Shown piece after piece: positions 42,944-52,406 of a DNA stretch of 64,000 bases. Position 1 is the stretch's first letter. Each line of letters begins with the position of its first letter. Made by a program: the position numbers and the translations under genes. The stretch spans positions 1 to 64,000 of the forward strand of contig CAWEDI010000015.1 of NCBI GenBank assembly GCA_963807735.1, given 5' to 3'. Source of the DNA: Roseiarcus sp963807735. Lineage in GTDB: Bacteria; Pseudomonadota; Alphaproteobacteria; Rhizobiales; Beijerinckiaceae. Below the pieces are notes generated by a model that saw only the letters and a list, made by a program, of their open reading frames with translations, had not been told where the DNA came from and did not search any database.

Positions 42944-44353
42944 TTACGCCATCGCCGGCGCGTTGATCACTTGCAACTGGGTGAACTCGGCCAAACCCTC
43001 CTCGGCGAACTCGACGCCGATGCCCGACTGCTTCGATCCGCCGAACGGGATATGCGGCGCGAGGTCGATGTGCTTGTTGACCCACACCGTCCCGGAATCG
43101 AGGGTCTTGGCGACCTCGAACGCGCGCTTGTTGTCGGAGCCCCAAACCGAAGCGCCGAGGCCGTAAGGCGTGTTGTTGGCGCGCGCGACCACTTCGCCGA
43201 GCTCCGAATATTTGATGACCGGCAGAACCGGACCGAACTGCTCTTCGTCGACGAGGCGCGAGCCCTCGGCGATGTCGCGCACGATGGTCGGCTCGATGAA
43301 ATAGCCGGGCCGGTCCATGGCGTTTCCGCCGGCGATCACGTTGCCGTGCTTGCGCGCGTCGTCGAGGAAGCCCTTGACCTTCTCGTACTGCATCTTGTTC
43401 TGCAACGGCCCGAGCTTGGCGCCCTGCTTCATGCCATCGTCGACCACGGTCGCCTTGGCGATCGCGACCAGCTCGTCGCAGAACTGATCGTAGACTTTCT
43501 CGTGTACGTAGAGGCGCTTGATCGCCAGGCACACCTGCCCCGAGTTCCAGAACGCGCCCTCGAACACGCCGGGCGCGACGGTCTTCGGATCGGCGTCGTC
43601 GAGCACGATCGCGGCGTCGTTGCCGCCAAGCTCCAGCGTGATGCGCTTCAACGTCTCGGAAGCCGCCGCCATGACCTTCTTGCCGGTGGCGGTCGAGCCG
43701 GTGAACGAGATTTTCCGAACGTCGGGATGATGGGTCAGCTTGTCGCCGAGATCGTTGGCGTCGGTGATGATGTTGAACACGCCGGGCGGCACGATGCCGG
43801 CGATGATCTCGCCGAAGCGCAGCGTCGCCAGCGGCGTCGTCGGCGCGGGCTTCAGCACCACGGTGTTGCCGGCGATCAGCGCCATCGGCAGCTTGAACGC
43901 GACGATCAGCAGCGGGAAGTTCCACGGGGTGATGGCGCCGATGACGCCGAGCGGACGGCGATACGCCTCGACGCGCCGCGTGTCGCTGTTCTCGATCACC
44001 TTCATCGGCAGATCGAGGGTTGCGAAATAGCGGAAGAACGCGGCCATGCCAGCGACTTCGGCGGTGGCGTCCGGCAGGGGCTTGCCCTGTTCGCTGGTAA
44101 GGATGCGGGCGAGTTCGTCCTGATGCTGCTCGACCGCCTCGGCGATGGCGATCACCACCGCCTTGCGCTCCTCGATCGGCTTGGCCGCCCAGGCCGGGAA
44201 CGCCGCTTTCGCGGCCGCGACCGCCTCGTCGAGCTGGCGCGCGGATGCGCGCGGGCAATCGGCAAGCGATTCCTCGGTCGCCGGGTTCAGCACGGGCATC
44301 GTGGAATCGCCCGCCACCAGCTTACCGCCGATCAGCAGTTTGTAATTCGCCAT
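42944..44353 (-). CDS. aldehyde dehydrogenase
   Basis: 469 residues. NAD(P)-dependent oxidation of an unidentified aldehyde. WNFPLLIVAFKLPMALIAGN, ISFTGSTATGKKV, Glu in LELGGNDAAIVLDDAD and Cys in FWNSGQVCLAIKRL are intact, as are PFGGSKQSGIG and NNTPYGLGASVWGSD. ATG 44353 follows GGGAGGTCTCC and starts MANYKLLIGG. Divergent from a second aldehyde dehydrogenase through a 310-bp intergenic region rich in inverted repeats. Confidence 0.9.
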   Translation of the reverse strand: MANYKLLIGGKLVAGDSTMPVLNPATEESLADCPRASARQLDEAVAAAKAAFPAWAAKPIEERKAVVIAIAEAVEQHQDELARILTSEQGKPLPDATAEVAGMAAFFRYFATLDLPMKVIENSDTRRVEAYRRPLGVIGAITPWNFPLLIVAFKLPMALIAGNTVVLKPAPTTPLATLRFGEIIAGIVPPGVFNIITDANDLGDKLTHHPDVRKISFTGSTATGKKVMAAASETLKRITLELGGNDAAIVLDDADPKTVAPGVFEGAFWNSGQVCLAIKRLYVHEKVYDQFCDELVAIAKATVVDDGMKQGAKLGPLQNKMQYEKVKGFLDDARKHGNVIAGGNAMDRPGYFIEPTIVRDIAEGSRLVDEEQFGPVLPVIKYSELGEVVARANNTPYGLGASVWGSDNKRAFEVAKTLDSGTVWVNKHIDLAPHIPFGGSKQSGIGVEFAEEGLAEFTQLQVINAPAMA

Positions 44354-44663
44354 GGAGACCTCCCCTGCGAGCAAGAGCCCGCGCGGTTTATGTTTCAGCG
44401 GCCGTGACAAGTCGCGGCGACGCTGTATCTCGTTATATACAGCGACCTCGTCTGCGGCAATCGGCGGCGGGGTTCGGCCGTCACTATGTCGTGACCGCTC
44501 GCGGCGATTTCCGAAGGTCCGATCGGAGCAAGGCGCATAGTGCGAAAGTCCAGTTGCCGTCGTATTCACGTAGGTATTACGACGACGCCGACCCCGCCGC
44601 CCTTCGAGGCCGATCGCGCAGCGGGCGCCCGCAAGCGTTGCGGGCTGCAACGGGAGGATATTC
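44354..44663. promoter_or_regulatory. divergent promoter region with inverted repeats
   Basis: 310 bp without a gene between two aldehyde dehydrogenases. It holds CGCTGTAT-N8-ATACAGCG (44421-44444) and GTCAC-TATGTC-GTGAC (44480-44495), both operator-like, and ends with a strong GGGAGG before ATG 44664. No convincing -24/-12 or -35/-10 pair was found by eye. Confidence 0.45.
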
Positions 44664-46184
<1,521 letters not shown>

Positions 46185-46201
46185 GATCGCACGCAGGAAG
46201 G

Positions 46202-46223
46202 CGCCGGGGTCGCGACCCCGGCG
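46202..46223. other. 22-bp perfect palindrome
   Basis: CGCCGGGGTCG-CGACCCCGGCG between the aldehyde dehydrogenase and DUF779. A stable GC hairpin in mRNA without a T-run, so more likely an RNA-stability or processing element than a terminator; it could lower expression of the downstream gene. Confidence 0.6.
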
Positions 46224-46295
46224 ACCTTTGCTGAGAACCGGAGACGCGGGCGATCAGGCCGGCGTCTCCTTATTCATTTCGGGAGGGCCTAACCC

Positions 46296-46676
46296 ATGAC
46301 TCCGAGGGTACTCGTGACGGACAGCGCCGTCGATGTGATCGCGCGTCTGAAGGCGATGCACGGACCGCTGATGTTTCATCAGTCGGGCGGCTGCTGCGAC
46401 GGCTCTGCGCCGATGTGCTACCCCGCCGGCGAGTTTAAGGTCGGTGGTCAGGACGTGCTGATGGGCGAGATCGCCGGCTGCAAGTTCTATATCGGCGCGT
46501 CGCAGTTTGAATATTGGCGCCACACCCAGCTCATCATCGATGTCGTCCCCGGCCGCGGCGCCGGGTTCTCCCTGGAAGCGCCCGAGGGCGTTCGCTTCCT
46601 GACACGCAGCCGTGTTTTCACCGATTCCGAAGCGGATGAACTCAACGCCGCAGGAGAACCTCCGCGCGGCGGCTAA
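46296..46676 (+). CDS. DUF779 protein
   Basis: 126 residues. The cysteine-rich block MFHQSGGCCDGSAPMCYPAG and FYIGASQFEYWRHTQLIIDVVPGRGAGFSLE define DUF779, found almost always beside ExaC-type aldehyde dehydrogenases, as here. The cysteines suggest metal binding. Function unproven; co-expression with the dehydrogenase is inferred. Confidence 0.88.
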   Translation: MTPRVLVTDSAVDVIARLKAMHGPLMFHQSGGCCDGSAPMCYPAGEFKVGGQDVLMGEIAGCKFYIGASQFEYWRHTQLIIDVVPGRGAGFSLEAPEGVRFLTRSRVFTDSEADELNAAGEPPRGG

Positions 46677-46686
46677 CGCCATGGCC

Positions 46687-46716
46687 CTAAAAAATCGCAG
46701 CCGAATTTCGGCTGCG
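46687..46716 (-). terminator. intrinsic terminator of the minus-strand gene
   Basis: On the minus strand: CGCAGCCGAA-A-TTCGGCTGCG followed by ATTTTTTAGG. A ten-pair stem with a T-run, just beyond the end of the gene at 46724. It may also slow transcription arriving from DUF779. Confidence 0.85.
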
Positions 46717-46723
46717 CAGAAGG

Positions 46724-47137
46724 TCAGTTGAGGCGACGGTTGGAGCCTTGGGGAGGCGCGAAGGGCGGCGGCGAGGTCGCCTGCACTTGTTTCACCCGCT
46801 CGCGAAGGTTCGCCAATACCGGTTCGATCAGCGAATGGGCGAGCGCGACGCCGGCGGCGGTGTCCTCTGGGGAGGCGCCTTGGATATGGGCGAACAATTT
46901 GGCGCGCACGCTTTGCTCGAACGCGTCGATGTCGTCGCGGTGTTTGCCGACCAATAACTCCGCGCCTAACAGATTGATTAGCTTCACCAAAGAAGCGATC
47001 GCCACCCGAACGGTGTCGCTACATCCCTGCGCATCCATTCCCATTCTCCCAAGACTCGGGAACAGCTCGTCAAAACCATTGCCGTCGCGAAAAACGACAA
47101 CCGCCTTCGCTGATTTCGATATGGAGGTTTTTAACAT
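46724..47137 (-). CDS. unknown protein
   Basis: 137 residues, not recognised. It appears all-helical, with a possible coiled stretch in DTVRVAIASLVKLINLLGAEL and a proline-rich end. The DNA is less GC-rich than around it and the start region is AT-rich, so this may be an acquired gene. It ends at a good intrinsic terminator, which supports expression as its own unit. Confidence 0.6.
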   Translation of the reverse strand: MLKTSISKSAKAVVVFRDGNGFDELFPSLGRMGMDAQGCSDTVRVAIASLVKLINLLGAELLVGKHRDDIDAFEQSVRAKLFAHIQGASPEDTAAGVALAHSLIEPVLANLRERVKQVQATSPPPFAPPQGSNRRLN

Positions 47138-47231
47138 AATTGCAAGCGCGCCGCCCGCCCCTTACGTCAAGGCGAGACGCGCGGCCGAAAAGCGTTCACT
47201 CCGTTAAGGCATTGAGGAAGAGGTTTCGACC

Positions 47232-47501
47232 ATGAGCATGCAAGAGCGGATCCGAACGCAGCTCTCGGCGGCGTTGGCGCCGGCCGCGCTGATCATTACC
47301 GACAAATCCGCCCAGCACGCCGGCCACGTCGGGGCGCGCGCCGGCGGCGAGACACATTTCCGCGTCGACCTCGTCGCGCCCGCGTTCGCTGGCAAATCGC
47401 GCGTGCAGAGGCATCGGATGGTCTACGAGGCGCTGCGCGCGGAAATCGCCGACGGCGTGCATGCGCTCGCCGTCCACGCCCGGGCGCCCGACGAGGCATG
47501 A
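47232..47501 (+). CDS. BolA-family protein
   Basis: 89 residues. ERIRTQLSAALAPAALIITDKS at the start and THFRVDLVAPAFAGKSRVQRHRMVYEALRAEI, given here in blocks (FAGKSRVQRHRMVYEAL), match BolA with its conserved His and RHRLVY-like motif. BolA proteins bind a [2Fe-2S] cluster together with monothiol glutaredoxins and affect iron handling or morphology. Overlaps the downstream membrane protein gene (ATGA). Confidence 0.92.
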   Translation: MSMQERIRTQLSAALAPAALIITDKSAQHAGHVGARAGGETHFRVDLVAPAFAGKSRVQRHRMVYEALRAEIADGVHALAVHARAPDEA

Positions 47502-48052
47502 CGTCGGTCGAGTTCGCATTGTCCGATGAGGAGGCCGCCGTCGCGGCGGCGCGCGCGGCTTGGCGGGCCTCGCTCGCCGATGGTTTGCTGGCTCGCCACC
47601 TCGCGCCTTTGGCCGCCTTTGCGCTGACGCTGCTGTTCGCCGCGGTGCTCGGATTGACCGGCCTCATCAACCGCCGCGCCGCCGAGATCGCGCTGCTCGC
47701 GGCGGCGGCGACTTACATGCTCTATCGGCTGTGGACTCGCCGGCGCTTCTTCGCCGCGCGGCGCGCGGCGACCGCCTGGGCGGCGACAATGCGCGGGCCG
47801 ATGCGCGTCACGCTGGACGGCGGGGCGTTGCGGTTGCAATCGGCTTCCCAGGACAAGGTTTGGCGGTTCGATGAAGGTTTGGAGGTCGAGGAGGTCGCCG
47901 GGCTCGTTTACGTCTGGCCCCGCCGCGGCGCGCCGCTAGTGTGGCCGCAGAGAGCGCACGCCGACGCGCGCGAGGCCGAGGATTTTCTCGCGCTTGCGCG
48001 CCGTCGCGCCGGCGGCGGCGCCACGGCGCCCGCGCCGGACGACGACGATTAG
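47498..48052 (+). CDS. membrane protein of the YcxB-like type
   Basis: 184 residues. Two adjacent hydrophobic segments (about 32-52 and 58-75: LAPLAAFALTLLFAAVLGLTG, given in part as LAAFALTLLFAAVLGLTG, and EIALLAAAATYMLYRLW) are followed by a cytoplasmic beta-rich domain with a DGGALRLQSASQDKVWRF strand pair, the pattern of YcxB-like proteins. Overlaps bolA by four bases. Function unknown. Confidence 0.65.
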   Translation: MTSVEFALSDEEAAVAAARAAWRASLADGLLARHLAPLAAFALTLLFAAVLGLTGLINRRAAEIALLAAAATYMLYRLWTRRRFFAARRAATAWAATMRGPMRVTLDGGALRLQSASQDKVWRFDEGLEVEEVAGLVYVWPRRGAPLVWPQRAHADAREAEDFLALARRRAGGGATAPAPDDDD

Positions 48053-48058
48053 GGCGGT

Positions 48059-49471
48059 CTAGGCGGCCGCCTTCGCCATCTCGGCCGCTCCCGCGATCTC
48101 TGCGAAAAACCACGCCCGCTCCGCCTGCTTCGACGCGGGATCGGGAATGCGCAGAATGTAGGAGGGATGCACGGTGGCGAACAACCGGCGCCCTTCGCCG
48201 AACGGCTGCGCCCGTCCGCGCACGTCCTTCAGCTTGGGGCGTTTGCCAGTCAGTGCGAAGATCGCCGTCGCGCCCATCGCCACCACCAGCGGCGCGCGAA
48301 CGGCGGCGAGTTCCTTGTCGAGCCACCAGCGGCAAGCGACGATCTCCGGCGTGTCCGGCGTCTTGTGCAGCCGCACCTTGCCGCGCGGCTCGAACTTGAA
48401 GTGCTTGACCGCATTGGTCACGTAGGTCTCGGCGCGGTCGACCCCAGCCGCCGCTAGCGCCTCGTCGAACAGCGCGCCCGCCGGGCCCACGAACGGCGCG
48501 CCGGCGAGATCTTCCTTGTCGCCGGGCTGCTCGCCGACGAACATCAACTTGGCGTCTTCCGGGCCGCGGCCGAACACGGTCTGCGTCGCGTCGCGATAGA
48601 GCGGGCAGCGCCGGCAGGACTTTGCCTCCGCTGCGAGTTTCGCCAGCGCTTCAACTTCAACCATCACGGCGACCTCCTTGGCGGGCGGCGTTCGCCGCGG
48701 CGCGACCGTCGGCGCGGCGAGCCAGGACTCCACGCGCGGCGCGGCGTCGGCGATGAGCGGGGCGATCTGCCGCGTCTCCGGCAGGTTCGCCCAGTATTTC
48801 TTCGGCATCTCCTTGCGCATGGCGTTCGGCGCCAGCCGGCCGGGATTGAAGATCGCGCGATAGTAGGCGTTCCAGGCGGCCGAAAACCCATCCTCGTCGG
48901 TCGCAAAGTCTGGCCGGCCGCCGGGGCCGAAGCTGAGGGCGCCGCCGGTCCAGGCGATCGCCCGGCGTGGCGTGAAGATGACGAACTCCATCACCGCATA
49001 GCGGTCGACGAAGAACGGCGCGACGTGCTCTTCGATCAGATGTTCGGGCTCGAACCATGCCACATAACGCGGACCCTCCCCCTCGCGTTCGCGAAAGCGG
49101 ACGAACGCCGTCATTTTGTGGCGGTCGCGCGCCACCGCTTTGACCATCGCCGTCAACCGCGCGACGTCGGGGTCGGTCGCCGCCTCAAGCAGCCGCGGTT
49201 CGACGGCGAGCCGCGTCAGCAGCCGGTAGAGCTGCGTGAAGCGCTCGGGATCGCGATGACGGATCGCGAGATCGGCGAGTTCAAGAAAGCGCCGCGGTAT
49301 GCGAATCTCGCGGCCCGGCGCAGTCGGCCCGTCGCGCTCCAGCGGTAGCGGCTCGTCGTCGCCGACGACGCGCCACGCCACGTCCTCGGGCGGGACGCCG
49401 CGCAGCAGCAGCGCGCGGGCGCGGACGCGCCAGCCGTCGAAATCGACCGGCGAGGCGAGCGTCTCGATCAC
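48059..49471 (-). CDS. UdgX-type uracil-DNA-binding glycosylase fused to TIGR03915 domain
   Basis: 470 residues with GTG start overlapping the upstream stop (GTGA). The N-terminal half (about 1-245) is the DUF4130/TIGR03915 domain (RFTQLYRLLTRLAVEP, FVIFTPRRAIAWTGG, YYRAIFNPGRLAPNAM). The C-terminal half is a family-4-like uracil-DNA glycosylase: Fe-S cysteines in AKSCRRCPLYRDATQ, GEQPGDKEDLAGAPFVGPAG, and TVHPSYILR. The loop RGKVRLHKTPD carries the UdgX-specific insertion and the His that makes a covalent bond to uracil-DNA in characterised UdgX. It removes or traps uracil in DNA. Forms an operon with a radical-SAM protein behind a LexA box. Confidence 0.9.
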   Translation of the reverse strand: MIETLASPVDFDGWRVRARALLLRGVPPEDVAWRVVGDDEPLPLERDGPTAPGREIRIPRRFLELADLAIRHRDPERFTQLYRLLTRLAVEPRLLEAATDPDVARLTAMVKAVARDRHKMTAFVRFREREGEGPRYVAWFEPEHLIEEHVAPFFVDRYAVMEFVIFTPRRAIAWTGGALSFGPGGRPDFATDEDGFSAAWNAYYRAIFNPGRLAPNAMRKEMPKKYWANLPETRQIAPLIADAAPRVESWLAAPTVAPRRTPPAKEVAVMVEVEALAKLAAEAKSCRRCPLYRDATQTVFGRGPEDAKLMFVGEQPGDKEDLAGAPFVGPAGALFDEALAAAGVDRAETYVTNAVKHFKFEPRGKVRLHKTPDTPEIVACRWWLDKELAAVRAPLVVAMGATAIFALTGKRPKLKDVRGRAQPFGEGRRLFATVHPSYILRIPDPASKQAERAWFFAEIAGAAEMAKAAA

Positions 49472-50700
49472 GCGAACAACTCCAATTGCCGCGGCGCAGG
49501 CGGGCGCAGCGCGTCGGGCGCGGCGTCGCCGCGCGGCGTCCAATCCGGCGTCAGGAGGAACGGCCGGACCAGCGCGATCCGCCGACAGACGCGGGCAAGG
49601 TCGGCGAGGCGCAAAGCGCCGAGTTTTCGCGACGAGACGATCCGGTCGACCACGCGCACGCCGAGTCCCGGCACCCGCAACAGCATTTCGCGCGGAGCGG
49701 CGTTGACGTCGAGCGGGAACAGATCGCGGTGGCGCAGCGCCCAGGCAAGCTTGGGGTCGACAGCGAGGTCGAGCATCGGCGGCCCGTCGTCGAAAATCTC
49801 GTCGGCGGCGAAGCCGTAGTAACGCAGCAGCCAATCGGCCTGATAGAGCCGGTGCTCGCGCATCAGCGGCGCGGGCTTCAGCGGCAGCGCGGCGGCCGGC
49901 TGCGGGATCGGGCTGAACGCCGAATAATAGACGCGCCGCAACGCATAGCTCGAATAGAGCGTCGCGCCGCGCTGCACAATGTCGCGATCGGTCGAGGCGT
50001 CGGCGCCGACGATGATCTGCGTGCTCTGCCCGGCGGGGGCGAACCGCGGCGGCGCGGCGCGTGCGCGGCGGCCCGGTCGGGTTTCCTCAACCTTCAGCCG
50101 GACGCCGGCCATGGCGCGCCGGATGACGCCGGCGTCCTTCTCGGGCGCGAGGCGTTTCAGACTGTCGTCGGAAACGAGCTCCGTGTTGATCGAGAGCCGG
50201 TCGGCGTAGCGGCCGGCCTCCTCGATGAGGCGCGGATCGGCGCCGGCGATCGCTTTCAGATGGATGTAGCCGCGAAAGCTGTGGGTCTCCCGCAGTTCAC
50301 GGGCGACGCGCGCGATCTGCTCCATCGTATAGTCTTCGTTGCGGGTGATGCCGGAGGAAAGAAACAGTCCCTCGATCATGTTGCGGCGATAGAAGCCGAG
50401 CGTCAGCGTAACCACTTCGCCGACCGTGAACCGCGCCCGCGCGCCATTGCCGGAGACGCGATTGACGCAATAGGCGCAATCGTAGACGCAGTGATTGGTC
50501 AGCAGGATCTTCAGCAACGAGACGCAGCGGCCATCGGGCGTGTAGGCGTGGCAGATGCCGGCGCCGGTCGTGGACCCAAGCCCTTTGCCGTCGCGCGAGT
50601 TGCGTCCCGCCGCGCCGCTCGACGCGCACGAGGCGTCGTATTTCGCAGCGTCCGCCAGGATTTCGAGCTTGCGCTGAAGGCGTTCGTCGACAATGTTCAT
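49468..50700 (-). CDS. radical-SAM DNA modification/repair protein (TIGR03916)
   Basis: 410 residues. The radical SAM cluster motif is ILLTNHCVYDCAYCVNR (CxxxCxxC, about residues 71-78), and a helix-hairpin-helix DNA-binding pair lies near REMLLRVPGLGVRVVDRIVS. The family is predicted to act on DNA and always occurs next to a TIGR03915/UdgX protein; its reaction is unknown. The start codon overlaps a GAAC-N7-GAAC box (50695-50709), the alphaproteobacterial LexA site, so the operon is probably SOS-induced. Confidence 0.9.
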   Translation of the reverse strand: MNIVDERLQRKLEILADAAKYDASCASSGAAGRNSRDGKGLGSTTGAGICHAYTPDGRCVSLLKILLTNHCVYDCAYCVNRVSGNGARARFTVGEVVTLTLGFYRRNMIEGLFLSSGITRNEDYTMEQIARVARELRETHSFRGYIHLKAIAGADPRLIEEAGRYADRLSINTELVSDDSLKRLAPEKDAGVIRRAMAGVRLKVEETRPGRRARAAPPRFAPAGQSTQIIVGADASTDRDIVQRGATLYSSYALRRVYYSAFSPIPQPAAALPLKPAPLMREHRLYQADWLLRYYGFAADEIFDDGPPMLDLAVDPKLAWALRHRDLFPLDVNAAPREMLLRVPGLGVRVVDRIVSSRKLGALRLADLARVCRRIALVRPFLLTPDWTPRGDAAPDALRPPAPRQLELFA

Positions 50701-50709
50701 GATATGTTC
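50695..50709 (-). promoter_or_regulatory. LexA box of the radical-SAM/UdgX operon
   Basis: GTTC-ATGATAT-GTTC on the plus strand, GAACATATCATGAAC on the minus strand. The direct repeat GTTC-N7-GTTC is the LexA site of alphaproteobacteria. It overlaps the ATG of the first gene, so bound LexA would block transcription. An identical 15-mer occurs at 55652-55666. Confidence 0.75.
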
Positions 50710-50757
50710 TTAACGCGCCCTGAGCGCCCCCACAAGAGGGCGCCGAACGCGGCGGCG

Positions 50758-51705
50758 CTAATCTGCGCCGCTGACCGTGTTCAACATGTCCATGTCCATC
50801 TCGGTCAGCGACAGGTTCGCCGCCTTGATGAGGCTTTCGAGCTGGGCGGGATTGGTGGCGCTGGCGATCGGCGCGGTCACGCCTTTCCGGCGCATCGCCC
50901 AGGCGAGCGCCACTTCGGCGGGCTTTGCCTCGCGCAGCGCGGCGACCTGGTCGAGCATCGTCAGGATGCGGAAGCCGCGCGGGTTCAGATACGATTTCAC
51001 GCCGCCGCCGCGCGGGCTTTGGCCGAGGTCGGCCTCGCTGCGGTATTTGCCGCTCAGGAAGCCCTTCGCCAGGCTGAAATAGGTGATGACGCCGATGCGT
51101 TCGGCGATGCAGAGATCGCGCAGCGACCCGTCGAAACGTTCGAGGTCGTAGAGATTGTATTCCGGCTGCAACACCTCATAGCGCGGCAGGCCGGCGGACT
51201 TGGAGGCGTCGAGCGCGGCCCGTAGCTGCGCGGCGTCGAAATTCGAGGCGCCGAACCAGCGGATCTTGCCCGCCTTCTTCAGCCGCGTGAAGGCGGCGAG
51301 CGACTCTTCGTGGGGCGTATCGGCGTCCGGGAAATGCGCGAGATAGAGGTCGATCGTCTCGACGCCGAGCCGCTTCAGCGAGGCCTCGCAGCCCTGCTCG
51401 ATCGAACCCGCCGCCAGGCCGTGTTTGACGCCGCCGCCGCCAACCTTGGTGATGATGAGCGTCGAATTGCGCTTGCCGCTCTGCTTCAGCCATTCGCCGA
51501 TGATCGTCTCGGACTCGCCGCCTTTATTGCCGGGCGCCCAGCTCGAGTAGACGTCGGCGGTGTCGAGGGTGTTGAGGCCGGCCTCGGCGAGGCGGTCGAG
51601 CAGCGAAAACGAGGTCGCCTTGTCCGCCGTCCAGCCGAACACGTTGCCGCCGAACACGAGGGGGGGAATCTTCAAATCGGTCTGACCGAGGGGGCGAAGC
51701 TGCAT
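50758..51705 (-). CDS. aldo/keto reductase
   Basis: 315 residues starting MQLRPLGQTDLKIPPLVFGG. NAD(P)-dependent reductase of the Tas/YajO type: NTLDTADVYSSWAPGN with the catalytic Asp and Tyr, Lys in LIITKVGGGG, a His in DLYLAHFPDADTP, and ITYFSLAKGFLSGKYRSE. The internal ATG 51705 is preferred because the sequence before it looks non-coding. Divergent from the CMD-like/ECF41 operon. Substrate unknown. Confidence 0.88.
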   Translation of the reverse strand: MQLRPLGQTDLKIPPLVFGGNVFGWTADKATSFSLLDRLAEAGLNTLDTADVYSSWAPGNKGGESETIIGEWLKQSGKRNSTLIITKVGGGGVKHGLAAGSIEQGCEASLKRLGVETIDLYLAHFPDADTPHEESLAAFTRLKKAGKIRWFGASNFDAAQLRAALDASKSAGLPRYEVLQPEYNLYDLERFDGSLRDLCIAERIGVITYFSLAKGFLSGKYRSEADLGQSPRGGGVKSYLNPRGFRILTMLDQVAALREAKPAEVALAWAMRRKGVTAPIASATNPAQLESLIKAANLSLTEMDMDMLNTVSGAD

Positions 51706-51801
51706 GAGGGCGCCTTGTCCGAGCGAGCCGGCGCCGACAGGCGCCGTAGGAAAGGCGTAGCTGGCGCGGCACGCCACTGCAAAAAAAATCTTGGCGCCGC
51801 C

Positions 51802-51828
51802 GGTCACAAGTTGCGGCGTGCATTCGTC
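51802..51828 (+). promoter_or_regulatory. ECF41-type promoter
   Basis: GGTCACA (51802-51808), 16 bases, CGTC (51825-51828). It differs by one base from the reported ECF41 consensus TGTCACA-N16-CGTC and lies 36 bp before the ATG of the operon that encodes the sigma factor, as expected for autoregulation. Confidence 0.7.
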
Positions 51829-51863
51829 TTGGCGAACGGCGAAGCGCGCAAAGGAGCCGTCAG

Positions 51864-52406
51864 ATGTTGAAGACCTATTTCCGCCGACGAATCGAGCGCA
51901 TGGAGCGCGATTTCGGCTACGATGCGACCTATGCGCGGGAAATCCTCGACGCTTCCCTGTCGGCGTTCCTCAAGTTTGCGCTGTTTCAGAGCATGGCCGC
52001 GCATCGCGAGGGCGCGCCGCGCGAGGCTTGGTTCGCCGCCAAGCTCGCCGCCGCGATGAACGAAGACTGCGGCCCTTGCGCGCAGCTTATGGTGGACGTC
52101 GCCTTGCGCGCCGGGGTGAGCCCGGACACCCTGGCCGCGCTCATTCGGCGCGACCCGGACTCGGCGGGACCCGACGCGGCGCTCGGCTTCCGTTTCGGGC
52201 TCGCCGTGGCCGCAAACGCGGTCGAAGCGGCCGAGCTTGCCGCTGAAGTGAAGGCCAAATACGGCAAACGTGGTCAGATTGCCCTGGCGATGGCGGTGGC
52301 GGCGACGCGGGTTTATCCCGCCCTGAAGCGCGGGATGGGTCACGGCGCCGCGTGCCAACGTCTCTCGTTGCTCAACGAAACGATTCCCATTCGCAAGGCG
52401 GCATGA
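51864..52406 (+). CDS. carboxymuconolactone decarboxylase/AhpD-like protein
   Basis: 180 residues. Helical AhpD/CMD fold with the redox-type motif in MNEDCGPCAQLMVDVALRAG (Cys-x-x-Cys, about residues 72-75). Such proteins detoxify peroxides or process lactones; the CxxC favours an AhpD-like thiol role. Overlaps the ECF41 sigma gene (ATGA) and is the kind of partner usually found with ECF41 (carboxymuconolactone decarboxylase, oxidoreductase or epimerase). Confidence 0.8.
   Translation: MLKTYFRRRIERMERDFGYDATYAREILDASLSAFLKFALFQSMAAHREGAPREAWFAAKLAAAMNEDCGPCAQLMVDVALRAGVSPDTLAALIRRDPDSAGPDAALGFRFGLAVAANAVEAAELAAEVKAKYGKRGQIALAMAVAATRVYPALKRGMGHGAACQRLSLLNETIPIRKAA

Noticed and set aside
42761..44407. 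Open frame of about 550 codons opposite an aldehyde dehydrogenase
   Set aside because: Antisense shadow with composition typical of GC-rich complements.
44354..44663. Sigma-54 promoter for the ExaC-type aldehyde dehydrogenase
   Set aside because: No GG-N10-GC pair with correct flanks was found by eye.
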